From Elusimicrobiota bacterium (GTDB taxonomy: Bacteria; Elusimicrobiota; UBA8919): DNA of 11,117 nucleotides. Below the pieces are notes generated by a model, which saw nothing but the letters and a program-made list of their open reading frames with translations, made no database searches and had not been told where the DNA came from. Positions 1-7,120 of this stretch are shown here, one piece after another. The stretch is from the NCBI GenBank assembly GCA_003452965.1, contig DMMW01000045.1, positions 1-11,117 on the forward strand, given 5' to 3'. Made by a program: the position numbers and the translations under genes. Numbering within the stretch: position 1 is the first letter of the stretch; every line of letters begins with the position of its first letter.

Positions 1-14
1 TAGTTGTCGGACAG

Positions 15-1598
15 TCACCGGGTTTGGGACTTGGCAGATAAAAAGCTTTTTGTGCTTTTAAGCAATCTCTTATATTCACCCTGAAATAATAGACCTACAC
101 CAAAGGTTATCTTAGGCATTAATGCTATCCAATCGGTTAAACGCGGGTGATTTTTTAAGAAGCCATTCTTTTCTATGATACGAATAAACCATTTTGGAAA
201 AATAAAAATTACCTTTCCTGGATTTTTTTTACTCAAAACAATAAAACTGGATAGTAATTCAAAAAGTTTGTAGTAAAATATTAGTTCCGGTTTGCTTTTT
301 CTATAGTCAAAATTTACATGCCACTGGTCAAATCCTTTCATAGAAATGCCGTCAATGTCGTTAATTGTAATTAGTTTTTTGTTTAATAGGATTTCTGTCA
401 GTTTAGTTTTTGGGTGATGTTGCATTGAATACATATTTATCCTGTAAGGTCTTGGTAATTTGAGCATGAATTCATAGGTTGTTCTAATATCATTTTCGGT
501 TTCTAAAGGATTATCAAATATCAAATCATATGACGGAAATATTTTTAACTTTTTGAAAATACAGGCATTTTTTTCCAATACCGTATCGGACGTTTTTCTG
601 CCGTACAAATCCATGCGTATTTTCTCAGAGCCGCTTTGTATACCCATCGTGATTGTTTTCAAACCCGCATATTTCAAGTAATTTACTACGTCTTCATTTA
701 CAAAAGACGGATGTATGTCGCAATGAAAAGGCAAATCAATTTCTTTTTTGTACCTTTCACAAAACTTTTTCAGCCATTCTTTGTTAAGTGTGAAAACCTC
801 ATCATTGCTTGAAATGGCTTTCAATTTTTTAAAGTGCTTTTTAGCTATCTTTAATTCTTCAATTACATTCTCAACGGTTCTTTGTCTTATAAAACGGCCT
901 TTGCCTTCAAATATTTTTCTTAATATGCTGTTACTGCAAAAATAGCATTGAAACGGGCATCCCCTGCCGCTCATGAAATTATAATAAGTTAAGTCGTCAT
1001 TATATAATGGATCATCCGTAGTAATGCAGTTGTTTTCTATTGCATAGTTGCTTTCATCAGAAAAATCAGGAAAAGGCAATTCATTTAAATCTTCAAGTAA
1101 AACATTAGGTTCATTTTTAATAATAGAATTGTTGTTTTTAACCCAGAGCCCTTTAATTTTGGAAATATCCTGTTTTTTATGTAATTTATCCGTTAGTTCA
1201 AGAATAGTTTTTTCACCTTCACCTATGCAAATCATATCCGCAAATTGTATTGATTCTTCCGGACAGACTGTCGGATGCGCCCCTCCCCAGATTATTGGCG
1301 AACTGATGATTTGTTTTATTTTTTTTGTTATATCCTTTGCGATAGGATAAAATGTAGAGCGGGTACTAATGCCTATCAGGTCGGGACTAAGTTTTTTAAT
1401 AAGTTCCAACAACAGAGCATTTTCCTGTTCCGAAGGTAATCCCATGGAGTTGGTCTTGTCTTTTTTAAAAAAAATACATGATACTTTATAACCATTGTTT
1501 CTTAATATATCTTTAAGAACCCTAGTGCCAAAAGCACCATAGCTATATAATGATATCAAGATTATATGGAAATTTTTTTGTGGAATATTATTATTCAT
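15..1598 (-). CDS. B12-binding domain radical SAM protein (second copy)
   Basis: Probable cobalamin-dependent radical SAM enzyme of 527 residues. The N-terminal part (about residues 10-140) resembles a B12-binding Rossmann domain, with the segments IIWGGAHPT (102-110) and ADMICIGEGEKTI (120-132) typical of these enzymes. The radical SAM core follows, with the cluster motif CPFQCYFC (C214, C218, C221) that should bind a 4Fe-4S cluster and cleave SAM; GIQSGSEKIR fits the later core strands. A C-terminal stretch rich in hydrophobic and basic residues (about 445-505) may contact the membrane. The start overlaps the stop of the upstream methyltransferase gene as ATGA, which implies translational coupling; no Shine-Dalgarno is visible. 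Family members include methyltransferases and ring-forming enzymes, so the exact reaction cannot be read from the sequence. Context suggests modification of a glycan or lipid precursor. The last codons run into a repeat-like stretch at the window edge. Confidence 0.9.
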   Translation of the reverse strand: MNNNIPQKNFHIILISLYSYGAFGTRVLKDILRNNGYKVSCIFFKKDKTNSMGLPSEQENALLLELIKKLSPDLIGISTRSTFYPIAKDITKKIKQIISSPIIWGGAHPTVCPEESIQFADMICIGEGEKTILELTDKLHKKQDISKIKGLWVKNNNSIIKNEPNVLLEDLNELPFPDFSDESNYAIENNCITTDDPLYNDDLTYYNFMSGRGCPFQCYFCSNSILRKIFEGKGRFIRQRTVENVIEELKIAKKHFKKLKAISSNDEVFTLNKEWLKKFCERYKKEIDLPFHCDIHPSFVNEDVVNYLKYAGLKTITMGIQSGSEKIRMDLYGRKTSDTVLEKNACIFKKLKIFPSYDLIFDNPLETENDIRTTYEFMLKLPRPYRINMYSMQHHPKTKLTEILLNKKLITINDIDGISMKGFDQWHVNFDYRKSKPELIFYYKLFELLSSFIVLSKKNPGKVIFIFPKWFIRIIEKNGFLKNHPRLTDWIALMPKITFGVGLLFQGEYKRLLKSTKSFLSAKSQTR

Positions 1599-2395
1599 CT
1601 TACAAAAACAAATTCGTTATTTCCGTAGCCATTGCCACAAGTCTTTAGTTTTTCAATGAGGAATCCTTTTTTTTCATAAAAACTGATAATTTCGCCAGGT
1701 TTTGCGACTTCAAACGGGTACCCGCCGAGCCAATCAACCCAGTCGTAGTATTTGCTCATACCTCTTGCGGATTGCGGCGAACAGTATTTTTTTTGTTTGA
1801 ATAATCCGGCTAAGAGATGTTTAAATTCAAATATTGAAATTATTATTAATACGTACAATGGCTTTAAAAAGTTCGGTAGTTTGTTGTATATAATCTTGAT
1901 TATTTTCCAGATTTTACTTATAAAGCCCTGGTCATTGTATATAGCTATGAATAATTTGCCATCTTTTTTTATTAGAGGTATTACGTTCTCAAGAGCTTTC
2001 CACATATCACCTGTATGATGCAAGACACCCCATGAATAAACTATATCAAACTGACCTAATCTATTTATATAGTCGGTATCTAAAATTGAACCTTGCTCAA
2101 TAGTCCAGTTTTTAATATCAGGGAAAAATTTTTCTTTAAGTTTTTTTGTACATTCTACACTATTTAAATCATAATCAAATGAATAAACCTGCTTGGCGCC
2201 CAGTTTGATTGCAGAAAGTGAAAATAAACCGCTACCCGAACCTATATCCAAAAAAGTTTTACCCGACAAGTTTTGTAATGCCAGCATTTCAGATAGAGAT
2301 TTTAATGCCGCGTCTATTTTATTTTCATCTAAAGTTCCAAGAAATTTGTTCCAGTTTTTCCCGAACTCAAATCTAATTTTTTTATTGTTGCTCAT
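1595..2395 (-). CDS. class I SAM-dependent methyltransferase
   Basis: A 266-residue methyltransferase of the UbiG-like class I fold. Motif I is FLDIGSGSG (48-56), followed by an acidic strand end at SFDYD (72-76) for the SAM ribose, and by FDIVYSWGVLHHTGD (116-130), the usual motif IV region. A hydrophobic segment (about 176-198) may associate with the membrane. The C-terminal part carries RGMSKYYDWVDWLGGYPFE (211-229) and GNGYGNNEFVF, which I recognise from methyltransferases in polysaccharide or lipid clusters. The acceptor is unknown; a sugar or lipid-linked intermediate is likely from the neighbours. The ATG at 2395 has no clear Shine-Dalgarno, and the 63-nt upstream gap contains a degraded palindromic repeat unit. 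The gene ends in a 4-nt ATGA overlap with the following radical SAM gene, so the two products are probably made together. Confidence 0.92.
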   Translation of the reverse strand: MSNNKKIRFEFGKNWNKFLGTLDENKIDAALKSLSEMLALQNLSGKTFLDIGSGSGLFSLSAIKLGAKQVYSFDYDLNSVECTKKLKEKFFPDIKNWTIEQGSILDTDYINRLGQFDIVYSWGVLHHTGDMWKALENVIPLIKKDGKLFIAIYNDQGFISKIWKIIKIIYNKLPNFLKPLYVLIIISIFEFKHLLAGLFKQKKYCSPQSARGMSKYYDWVDWLGGYPFEVAKPGEIISFYEKKGFLIEKLKTCGNGYGNNEFVFVR

Positions 2396-2403
2396 AAATA
2401 ATA

Positions 2404-2456
2404 CTGGATTTCCGCTTGTCCTTAAAAGTTTTAATTGAGGAACATTTGGGAATGAT
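2404..2456. repeat. degenerate or expanded unit of the paired hairpin repeat
   Basis: The outer ends match the repeat units at 8680 and 2466: CTGGATTTCCGC on the left (one mismatch to the 8680 unit) and TTGGGAATGAT on the right. The ends still pair (ATTTCC with GGGAAT, one G-U). The interior is longer than in the intact units (53 against 32 nt total) and contains TTAAAA-G-TTTTAA, another small palindrome. The unit lies exactly 9 nt from the intact unit at 2466-2497, the same spacing as in the second locus. It could be a decayed copy or one carrying an insertion. It occupies most of the gap between the methyltransferase and the glycosyltransferase gene. Confidence 0.45.
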
Positions 2457-2458
2457 AG

Positions 2459-3730
2459 CTAACGTCTGGATTCCTGCTGACTGCATGCAGGAATGACTTG
2501 CGTTTGTTTAGTTTGGCATTTCTTTAAAGATGATATATTTTTTATACTTCTAAATAATCCATCAAAGAAACCTAATATGAAAATCAATATTCCATATTTG
2601 AAAAGTTTGAAAAATAGCTCAATTGCATATAAAAATTTTAAGTTTCTAATTAAAATAAACATTGAAAAAGTCAAACCGTTTATTGATTTTATTTTGAACA
2701 TGTTGCTTAAAAATATTTCTGGATTCGTCGGTTTTTTTAAGTCGGTTATGTTAAAAATACTTTCAAGTTCTTTTAAAACTTTTGGGATTGCAATTTCGCT
2801 TTCATAATTTTCCATAGCTCGTTTATATGCGTTTTCAACGATTGAGTTTCTTTTTTCTTCATTTGAAAGATAGTATTTTACCTTTTCCAGCAGTTGCTCT
2901 TTGTCGTGAAAAAAAACAATTTCTTTTTCGGATTCAAAAGTATATTCCAAACTTGGTGCATATTCGGATAGACAGAAGGATTTTGTAAGTGCGATTTCAA
3001 TAGGTCTGCCTTTATTTTGCCTTACCCTATTAAGCAGAGGTTCATCCTTGTTTATCCAGTTTAAGTTATCTATTTTTGTAAAATTAAGGTTGATTTTAGT
3101 TCGTGAAAATATTTCTCCTAATTTTGACCATTCCAGCACACCGCCCTCGGAATCTTCCCCGAAGGTTTTTATATTTATTCCGTTATTTTTTAAATAATCT
3201 ATATATTCCATCCTGTCGTTTTTTTTACAGTTTCCGATAAAGCTGACATCAATGTCTTTTTTTATGTCAATAGGATGATTTTTTTTACTGCTGTGTGAGG
3301 AATAATAAAGAATTACCGGTATTTCCAACCTTTTATATGCATAATAATTGAAAATATCGTCGGTTGTTATTACTGCATCGGCGACTTGGCAGTAATACTT
3401 ACTATAAACTTCAAAGTACAACTCATCGTCAAATCTCCAGAAGACAATTTTTGCTCTATTTTTTAATGAAGAATAGAATTCCACCGACAATTGATATTCG
3501 GATGCAAAAAGAATGGAAAACACAGCATCAATATTTTTATCTTTGATAAAATTTTCTATATATTTTTCGGTATTTTTGATTCCATATTTTGAAAAATATT
3601 CTACAAAATTGAAACGGTAAAGATTTTTTACCTTGTTTTGCAGGCAGGCATAGTGAAAATTGATATATTGATTTTCATCAGTCGGGCATAATAATAAAAT
3701 ATTTTTACCAGAGAATTTGAATTCTTTCAT
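2459..3730 (-). CDS. CgeB-like glycosyltransferase (GT-B type), paralog 2
   Basis: A 423-residue protein of the CgeB / glycosyl transferases group 1 type. The C-terminal nucleotide-sugar half begins at DIDVSFIGN (159-167), continues through KTFGEDSEGG and SRTKINLNF (209-217), then KGRPIEIALTKSFCLSEY (240-257), the region expected to hold the donor-contacting residues, and ends with HDKEQLLEKVKYYL (275-288). The same pattern occurs in the gene immediately upstream, so the two are paralogs. A hydrophobic segment near 366-395 suggests membrane association. The start is 5 nt after the upstream stop, without a clear Shine-Dalgarno. The last 12 residues, VIPACSQQESRR, and the stop codon are encoded by a palindromic repeat and its spacer, and the paralog has no such tail; the original C-terminus was probably shorter. 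Donor and acceptor sugars cannot be predicted. Confidence 0.88.
   Translation of the reverse strand: MKEFKFSGKNILLLCPTDENQYINFHYACLQNKVKNLYRFNFVEYFSKYGIKNTEKYIENFIKDKNIDAVFSILFASEYQLSVEFYSSLKNRAKIVFWRFDDELYFEVYSKYYCQVADAVITTDDIFNYYAYKRLEIPVILYYSSHSSKKNHPIDIKKDIDVSFIGNCKKNDRMEYIDYLKNNGINIKTFGEDSEGGVLEWSKLGEIFSRTKINLNFTKIDNLNWINKDEPLLNRVRQNKGRPIEIALTKSFCLSEYAPSLEYTFESEKEIVFFHDKEQLLEKVKYYLSNEEKRNSIVENAYKRAMENYESEIAIPKVLKELESIFNITDLKKPTNPEIFLSNMFKIKSINGLTFSMFILIRNLKFLYAIELFFKLFKYGILIFILGFFDGLFRSIKNISSLKKCQTKQTQVIPACSQQESRR
2466..2497. repeat. 32-nt hairpin repeat unit inside the end of the glycosyltransferase gene
   Basis: Intact unit with ATTCCTGC (2470-2477) pairing with GCAGGAAT (2487-2494) around a 9-nt loop, flanked by CTGG and GAC. 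Total length, stem length and loop length equal those of the units at 8680-8711 and 8721-8752. It lies wholly inside the reading frame of the 423-residue glycosyltransferase and encodes the residues VIPACSQQESR; the adjacent 9-nt spacer supplies the last Arg and the TAG stop. Confidence 0.85.
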
Positions 3731-3735
3731 ATTAT

Positions 3736-4962
3736 TTATTTTCTTTTAAATAAGTATTTCAATATTTTTTTTAGACGCGGAAACATATCCAATATTTCTT
3801 CTGTTAAAATAATACGGATTTGGTACCAGTCGAGTTTTCTATATTTTAAGATAATTTTTAATTCTTCAAAAGCGAATTTCCATTTCCTGATTTTAATGAA
3901 CCTTAGTATTAAGTATACCCGGTATGTTGTAAAATTTAGGATAAATTCATCATCCAGATAAATTTCGGAAGGTTTATATTTTTTCTTTTCGCTGATTTCA
4001 GTTATTGTTTTTAGTAGTTTCGGAACACAGATTTTTACATCATATTCTTTAATTGCGCGTTCATACCCTTTTCTGGCTATTTCGTTTCTTTCCTTTTCAT
4101 GAACGAGATAATATTTTATTTTTTCAAGTAATTCTTCCTTATCGTGGAATATTTCAATTTCTTTACCTATTTCAAATATGTTTTCAATACCGTAAACATA
4201 TTCTACCAGTAAAAATCCCTGGCTAAGGGTTACTTCAAAAATTCTGCCCTTTAATTGTTTTTTTCTTTTATGTATATTATGTTTTCTGGTTTGTCTTGTT
4301 GTTATTGCAACACCTGAGAAGCCCACGTTTATTTTGCTTCTGGAAATTACTTTTACATAATCATCCCATTTTGCCAACAAACCATTTTTTGAATCCCTGC
4401 CGAAAGTTTCAATTTTTATATTATTCTGTATGAGAGAATTGATATATTCCAACCTTCCGACTTTATCTTTGATAATTCCGACGAAAGATACATCTATATC
4501 CTGTTTAATATTTTCAATTTTATAAAAACGGGATGCATCAAAATATATATAGTAGTTAATGGCGTTTATTCCGATTTGCTTTAGTTTTGGAATTAGAGTT
4601 ACATCGTCACCGATAACCAAATCAAACGCCTGGGCATAATACTGGTCTCGCATATCAAAATAATGTTCGGTATCTGCCGTAAGCATTGCCAAAAAAACTT
4701 TTTTCCTTAATTTTTCAAAAAAATCAACACTAAAATAATAGATGAAAGGTTCTACAACATAAATCATTATTGAAATGTTATTTGTATCAATAAAATCTTC
4801 TATATATTTTTCCGTCTGTTTTTTTCCGTATTTCATGTAGATGTCATAGTAATCCAGGAATATTGCCCCGTTTTTGATTAGTTCGTTAGAAAATATATTT
4901 CCGTAATCATTTAAGGTTTCTTGATAGCGGCGGAATAATACCAATATTTTATTTTTAGTCAT
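3736..4962 (-). CDS. CgeB-like glycosyltransferase (GT-B type), paralog 1
   Basis: A 408-residue glycosyltransferase-like protein. The N-terminal half is divergent, as is usual for the acceptor-binding half of GT-B enzymes. The C-terminal half shows QDIDVSFVGI (154-163), IETFGRDSKNG (184-194), SRSKINVGFS (207-216), KGRIFEVTLSQGFLLVEY (238-255) and FHDKEELLEKIKYYL (272-286), the order found in CgeB-like or group 1 transferases. It likely moves a sugar from a nucleotide donor to a glycan acceptor at the cytoplasmic face of the membrane; donor unknown. A basic insert (about 223-239, rich in K, R and H) interrupts the conserved block. The ATG lies inside the upstream radical SAM gene (8-nt overlap) and is preceded by a good AGAAGGA site, which supports this start. 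The next gene downstream is its paralog, 5 nt away. Confidence 0.88.
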   Translation of the reverse strand: MTKNKILVLFRRYQETLNDYGNIFSNELIKNGAIFLDYYDIYMKYGKKQTEKYIEDFIDTNNISIMIYVVEPFIYYFSVDFFEKLRKKVFLAMLTADTEHYFDMRDQYYAQAFDLVIGDDVTLIPKLKQIGINAINYYIYFDASRFYKIENIKQDIDVSFVGIIKDKVGRLEYINSLIQNNIKIETFGRDSKNGLLAKWDDYVKVISRSKINVGFSGVAITTRQTRKHNIHKRKKQLKGRIFEVTLSQGFLLVEYVYGIENIFEIGKEIEIFHDKEELLEKIKYYLVHEKERNEIARKGYERAIKEYDVKICVPKLLKTITEISEKKKYKPSEIYLDDEFILNFTTYRVYLILRFIKIRKWKFAFEELKIILKYRKLDWYQIRIILTEEILDMFPRLKKILKYLFKRK

Positions 4963-6430
4963 TAAGTATCCTTCTTTTCAGATTTGTTTTTGTCATTTTC
5001 TGAACATGTTCTTTTACGGTTATTCCAAATTTTTTTTCTATCATATTTAGATATTTTGGATTTTCAAAGTATTTTATGAATGCGTCATCCCTGAATTTAA
5101 GTACTTCCCTTGAACCGATATATTTAGTTCTTAACGGAAGTGATTCATAAGAATAATATGAAAAACCGTCCCAGTTTTTTGGTAATTCCCAGCCCTCAGA
5201 TACGGCGATGTCGTAAAGCTTTGAACCGGGGAACGCCATGGCGCAATTAAAATTAGCCCATTCCGTATTGAGTTCCATCGCCAAATCAAGGGTTTCCTGC
5301 ATTGTTTCCATTGTGTCGTCCGGTAGTCCGAAAATGTAGTTAGCCCCAACCCGTATTTCATTTGACTGAATTATTTTTACTATTTCAACAATGTCTTTTT
5401 TTTCCATATGTTTTTTTGCGCCATCTCTTATAATTGTACTTGCCGATTCTATGCCTAAACCTATCCAGTTTATTCCCGCTTTTTTCATTTTTGGCAGGTT
5501 TTCAGTTTTTATTGAATCAACTCGTGCATAAACCCAGATATTCAAATTGTATCCTTTTTTTATTATCAAATCGACAATACCCATGTAATGTTTTTCATTC
5601 AATACAAATAGTTCATCAACAATTTTAATATTTTTCACACCGTATTTAGTTACTAATAAACCTATTTCTTCAACAACCAATTCGGGGCTTCTATACCTGA
5701 TGCCGTGTTTGCCGAACAGTGCGTTTATGCAACAGAATACACAACTATACGGACAGCCCAAACTGGTATATATCGCGCCATATGGCATTCTATTTTCAAT
5801 ATCATCGAAACAGTGCCAATTGTGCGCCCTATATTTGCTCATAGGAAGCAAATCCCACGCAGCGACAGGAAGTACTTTGTCCAAATCATTAATTAAGGGT
5901 GGGCGAGGATTGTTTTTTATCGTTTTATTTTCGCGATACCAGAGGCCGGGAACATCGGAAAAATCGTATTTTTTTGTTTTTAAATTATTAAGAAGTTTCT
6001 CTAAAGTAATTGGTCCTTCGCCTTCTATCACGAAATCGACATTTTCTTCGACAATTGTTCTTTCGGGAAGCGCCGAAGGATGCAGTCCGCCTAATGCTAT
6101 TTTAGATGTAATGTTCTTTTTTAATGTATTACAAATATTACGCGCGATTGTCATGTTCTGTGTTGATGCGGACGGATGGGAGCCGTAAACTATTAGGGTT
6201 GTTAATAGAGGGTTCAGTTCATTAATTGTCCTAGACATTTCCTCTAATGAGATATCCTCAACATTTGCGTCAATAATTTTAACACTCAATCCCGAGTTTC
6301 TCAAATACGATGCAATAACTGCAATCCAGAAAGGTGGTTCAATTGCTGCCAAATCAATGGCTAATCCCTGATAAAGCTGTTTTACATATCCTGGATTTAT
6401 AAGAACAATATCAATCTTTTTTTCATTCAT
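4955..6430 (-). CDS. B12-binding domain radical SAM protein (first copy)
   Basis: A 491-residue enzyme of the B12-binding radical SAM class (BchE-like architecture). The N-terminal cobalamin domain shows EPPFWIAVIASYLRNSG (31-47), GGLHPSALPE (114-123) and DFVIEGEGPITLEKLL (132-147). The core carries CPYSCVFC (C226, C230, C233) for the 4Fe-4S cluster, preceded by YTSLG and followed by RYRSPELVVEEI; GLGIESAS and GANYIFGLPDDT fit later strands of the barrel. Known relatives methylate unactivated carbons or phosphorus, or form rings, usually anaerobically. The substrate here is unknown; a glycan or lipid intermediate is inferred from the adjacent glycosyltransferases. The ATG at 6430 lacks a Shine-Dalgarno, and a possible promoter sits directly upstream. 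The gene overlaps the following glycosyltransferase start by 8 nt. It is not a close duplicate of the other radical SAM gene in the window, since the motif surroundings differ throughout. Confidence 0.92.
   Translation of the reverse strand: MNEKKIDIVLINPGYVKQLYQGLAIDLAAIEPPFWIAVIASYLRNSGLSVKIIDANVEDISLEEMSRTINELNPLLTTLIVYGSHPSASTQNMTIARNICNTLKKNITSKIALGGLHPSALPERTIVEENVDFVIEGEGPITLEKLLNNLKTKKYDFSDVPGLWYRENKTIKNNPRPPLINDLDKVLPVAAWDLLPMSKYRAHNWHCFDDIENRMPYGAIYTSLGCPYSCVFCCINALFGKHGIRYRSPELVVEEIGLLVTKYGVKNIKIVDELFVLNEKHYMGIVDLIIKKGYNLNIWVYARVDSIKTENLPKMKKAGINWIGLGIESASTIIRDGAKKHMEKKDIVEIVKIIQSNEIRVGANYIFGLPDDTMETMQETLDLAMELNTEWANFNCAMAFPGSKLYDIAVSEGWELPKNWDGFSYYSYESLPLRTKYIGSREVLKFRDDAFIKYFENPKYLNMIEKKFGITVKEHVQKMTKTNLKRRILND
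4969..4975 (-). promoter_or_regulatory. ribosome binding site for the first glycosyltransferase gene
   Basis: AGAAGGA on the minus strand, 6 nt before the ATG at 4962, located within the last codons of the radical SAM gene. It supports the overlapping start and shows that this gene can recruit ribosomes independently of the upstream one, unlike most genes in the cluster. Confidence 0.7.
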
Positions 6431-6440
6431 AAATATTTAA

Positions 6441-6470
6441 ATATTACTCAGAAATTGTTGAGTTTTTCAA
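6441..6470 (-). promoter_or_regulatory. possible promoter before the first radical SAM gene
   Basis: On the minus strand TTGAAA (6470-6465) and TAATAT (6446-6441) are separated by 18 nt. The -35-like box matches the sigma-70 consensus at 5 of 6 positions and the -10-like box at 4 of 6. The -10 box ends 10 nt before the ATG at 6430, so a transcript from here would be nearly leaderless, consistent with the missing Shine-Dalgarno. AT-rich sequence produces such matches by chance, so this is tentative. Confidence 0.25.
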
Positions 6471-6472
6471 CA
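6456..6472. terminator. small hairpin just after the HAD phosphatase gene
   Basis: TGTTGA (6456-6461) and TCAACA (6467-6472) form a 6-bp stem with a 5-nt loop, starting 3 nt after the stop codon of the phosphatase gene. No clear run of T follows on the minus strand, so it would be a weak terminator or an mRNA-end structure. It overlaps the -35-like box of the possible promoter. Confidence 0.3.
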
Positions 6473-6475
6473 GCA

Positions 6476-7117
6476 TCATAATATTTTTTTTAAATCGCTA
6501 ATTTTATTGATTATTTTGTCTGCCTTTCTCAAATATTCACGCTCTAATGTGGAACATACCGCTATACAATACATTCCTGCCCTTTTTGCCGATTCTATGC
6601 CTAAAGGTGCATTTTCAATTGATATGCAGTCGGACGGTTTTAACGATAATCTTTTCGCCGCTATTAAATACGGATACGGATGTGGTTTGCATTTTTTAAC
6701 TCTGTCGGCGGTTATAATGACATCAAAATTTTTAATAAAACTGCCATTTAACATTTTAGAAATTCTATTATATGATCCGCCGGATACCATACCTATGCAG
6801 TAATCTTTTTCCTTAAGATATTTAACCACTGATTTAGCACCGTTATATAAAGAGGAAGTATTGTTTTTAGAAAAGTGTTTTTCCTTGTATTTAACTATTT
6901 CCTTTGCTAAATTGTTGATATTTTTAATCTGCGAATTTATTTTTAAAAAGTATCTTGCAGTTTTGAAAGTGCTCATTCCTTCCAATAGAAAATAATTGTT
7001 TTTATTTATAGGAATTTTATATGTAGATAGCGCATATTTCCATGCCTTGTAATTATCTTCCATGGTTCTGCCTATAACCCCATCAAAATCAAATAAAACT
7101 GCTTTAAAAATCTTCAT
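6476..7117 (-). CDS. HAD-superfamily phosphatase (beta-phosphoglucomutase-like)
   Basis: A 213-residue HAD hydrolase with a helical cap inserted after motif I, as in phosphoglucomutase-like and sugar-phosphatase members. Motif I is LFDFDGVI with nucleophile D10 and acid/base D12; motif II is SGGS with S112; motif III is KCKPHP with K144; motif IV is SIENAPLG with E168 and N169, where many relatives have Glu-Asp. The family acts on small phosphorylated metabolites, often sugar phosphates, in the cytoplasm. The gene begins 3 nt after the stop of the UxaA-type dehydratase gene with no Shine-Dalgarno, so translation is probably coupled, and the two enzymes may act in sequence on a sugar-acid phosphate (inference). 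A mutase role is possible but the phosphatase role is the commoner one for this class. Confidence 0.88.
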   Translation of the reverse strand: MKIFKAVLFDFDGVIGRTMEDNYKAWKYALSTYKIPINKNNYFLLEGMSTFKTARYFLKINSQIKNINNLAKEIVKYKEKHFSKNNTSSLYNGAKSVVKYLKEKDYCIGMVSGGSYNRISKMLNGSFIKNFDVIITADRVKKCKPHPYPYLIAAKRLSLKPSDCISIENAPLGIESAKRAGMYCIAVCSTLEREYLRKADKIINKISDLKKIL

Positions 7118-7120
7118 AAA

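Noticed and set aside
2396..2497. Frameshift or truncation at the end of the second glycosyltransferase
   Set aside because: The reading frame is continuous into the repeat and the conserved domain is complete; the tail is better explained by repeat insertion.
5700..6188. A 162-codon open frame on the plus strand opposite the radical SAM gene
   Set aside because: It lies wholly antisense to a clearly conserved coding region, has no recognisable domain and no ribosome binding site.
6600..6620. Asn for Asp in HAD motif IV as evidence of an inactive phosphatase
   Set aside because: The nucleophile, acid/base, Ser and Lys are all present, and ENAPLG-type motifs occur in apparently active HAD proteins.
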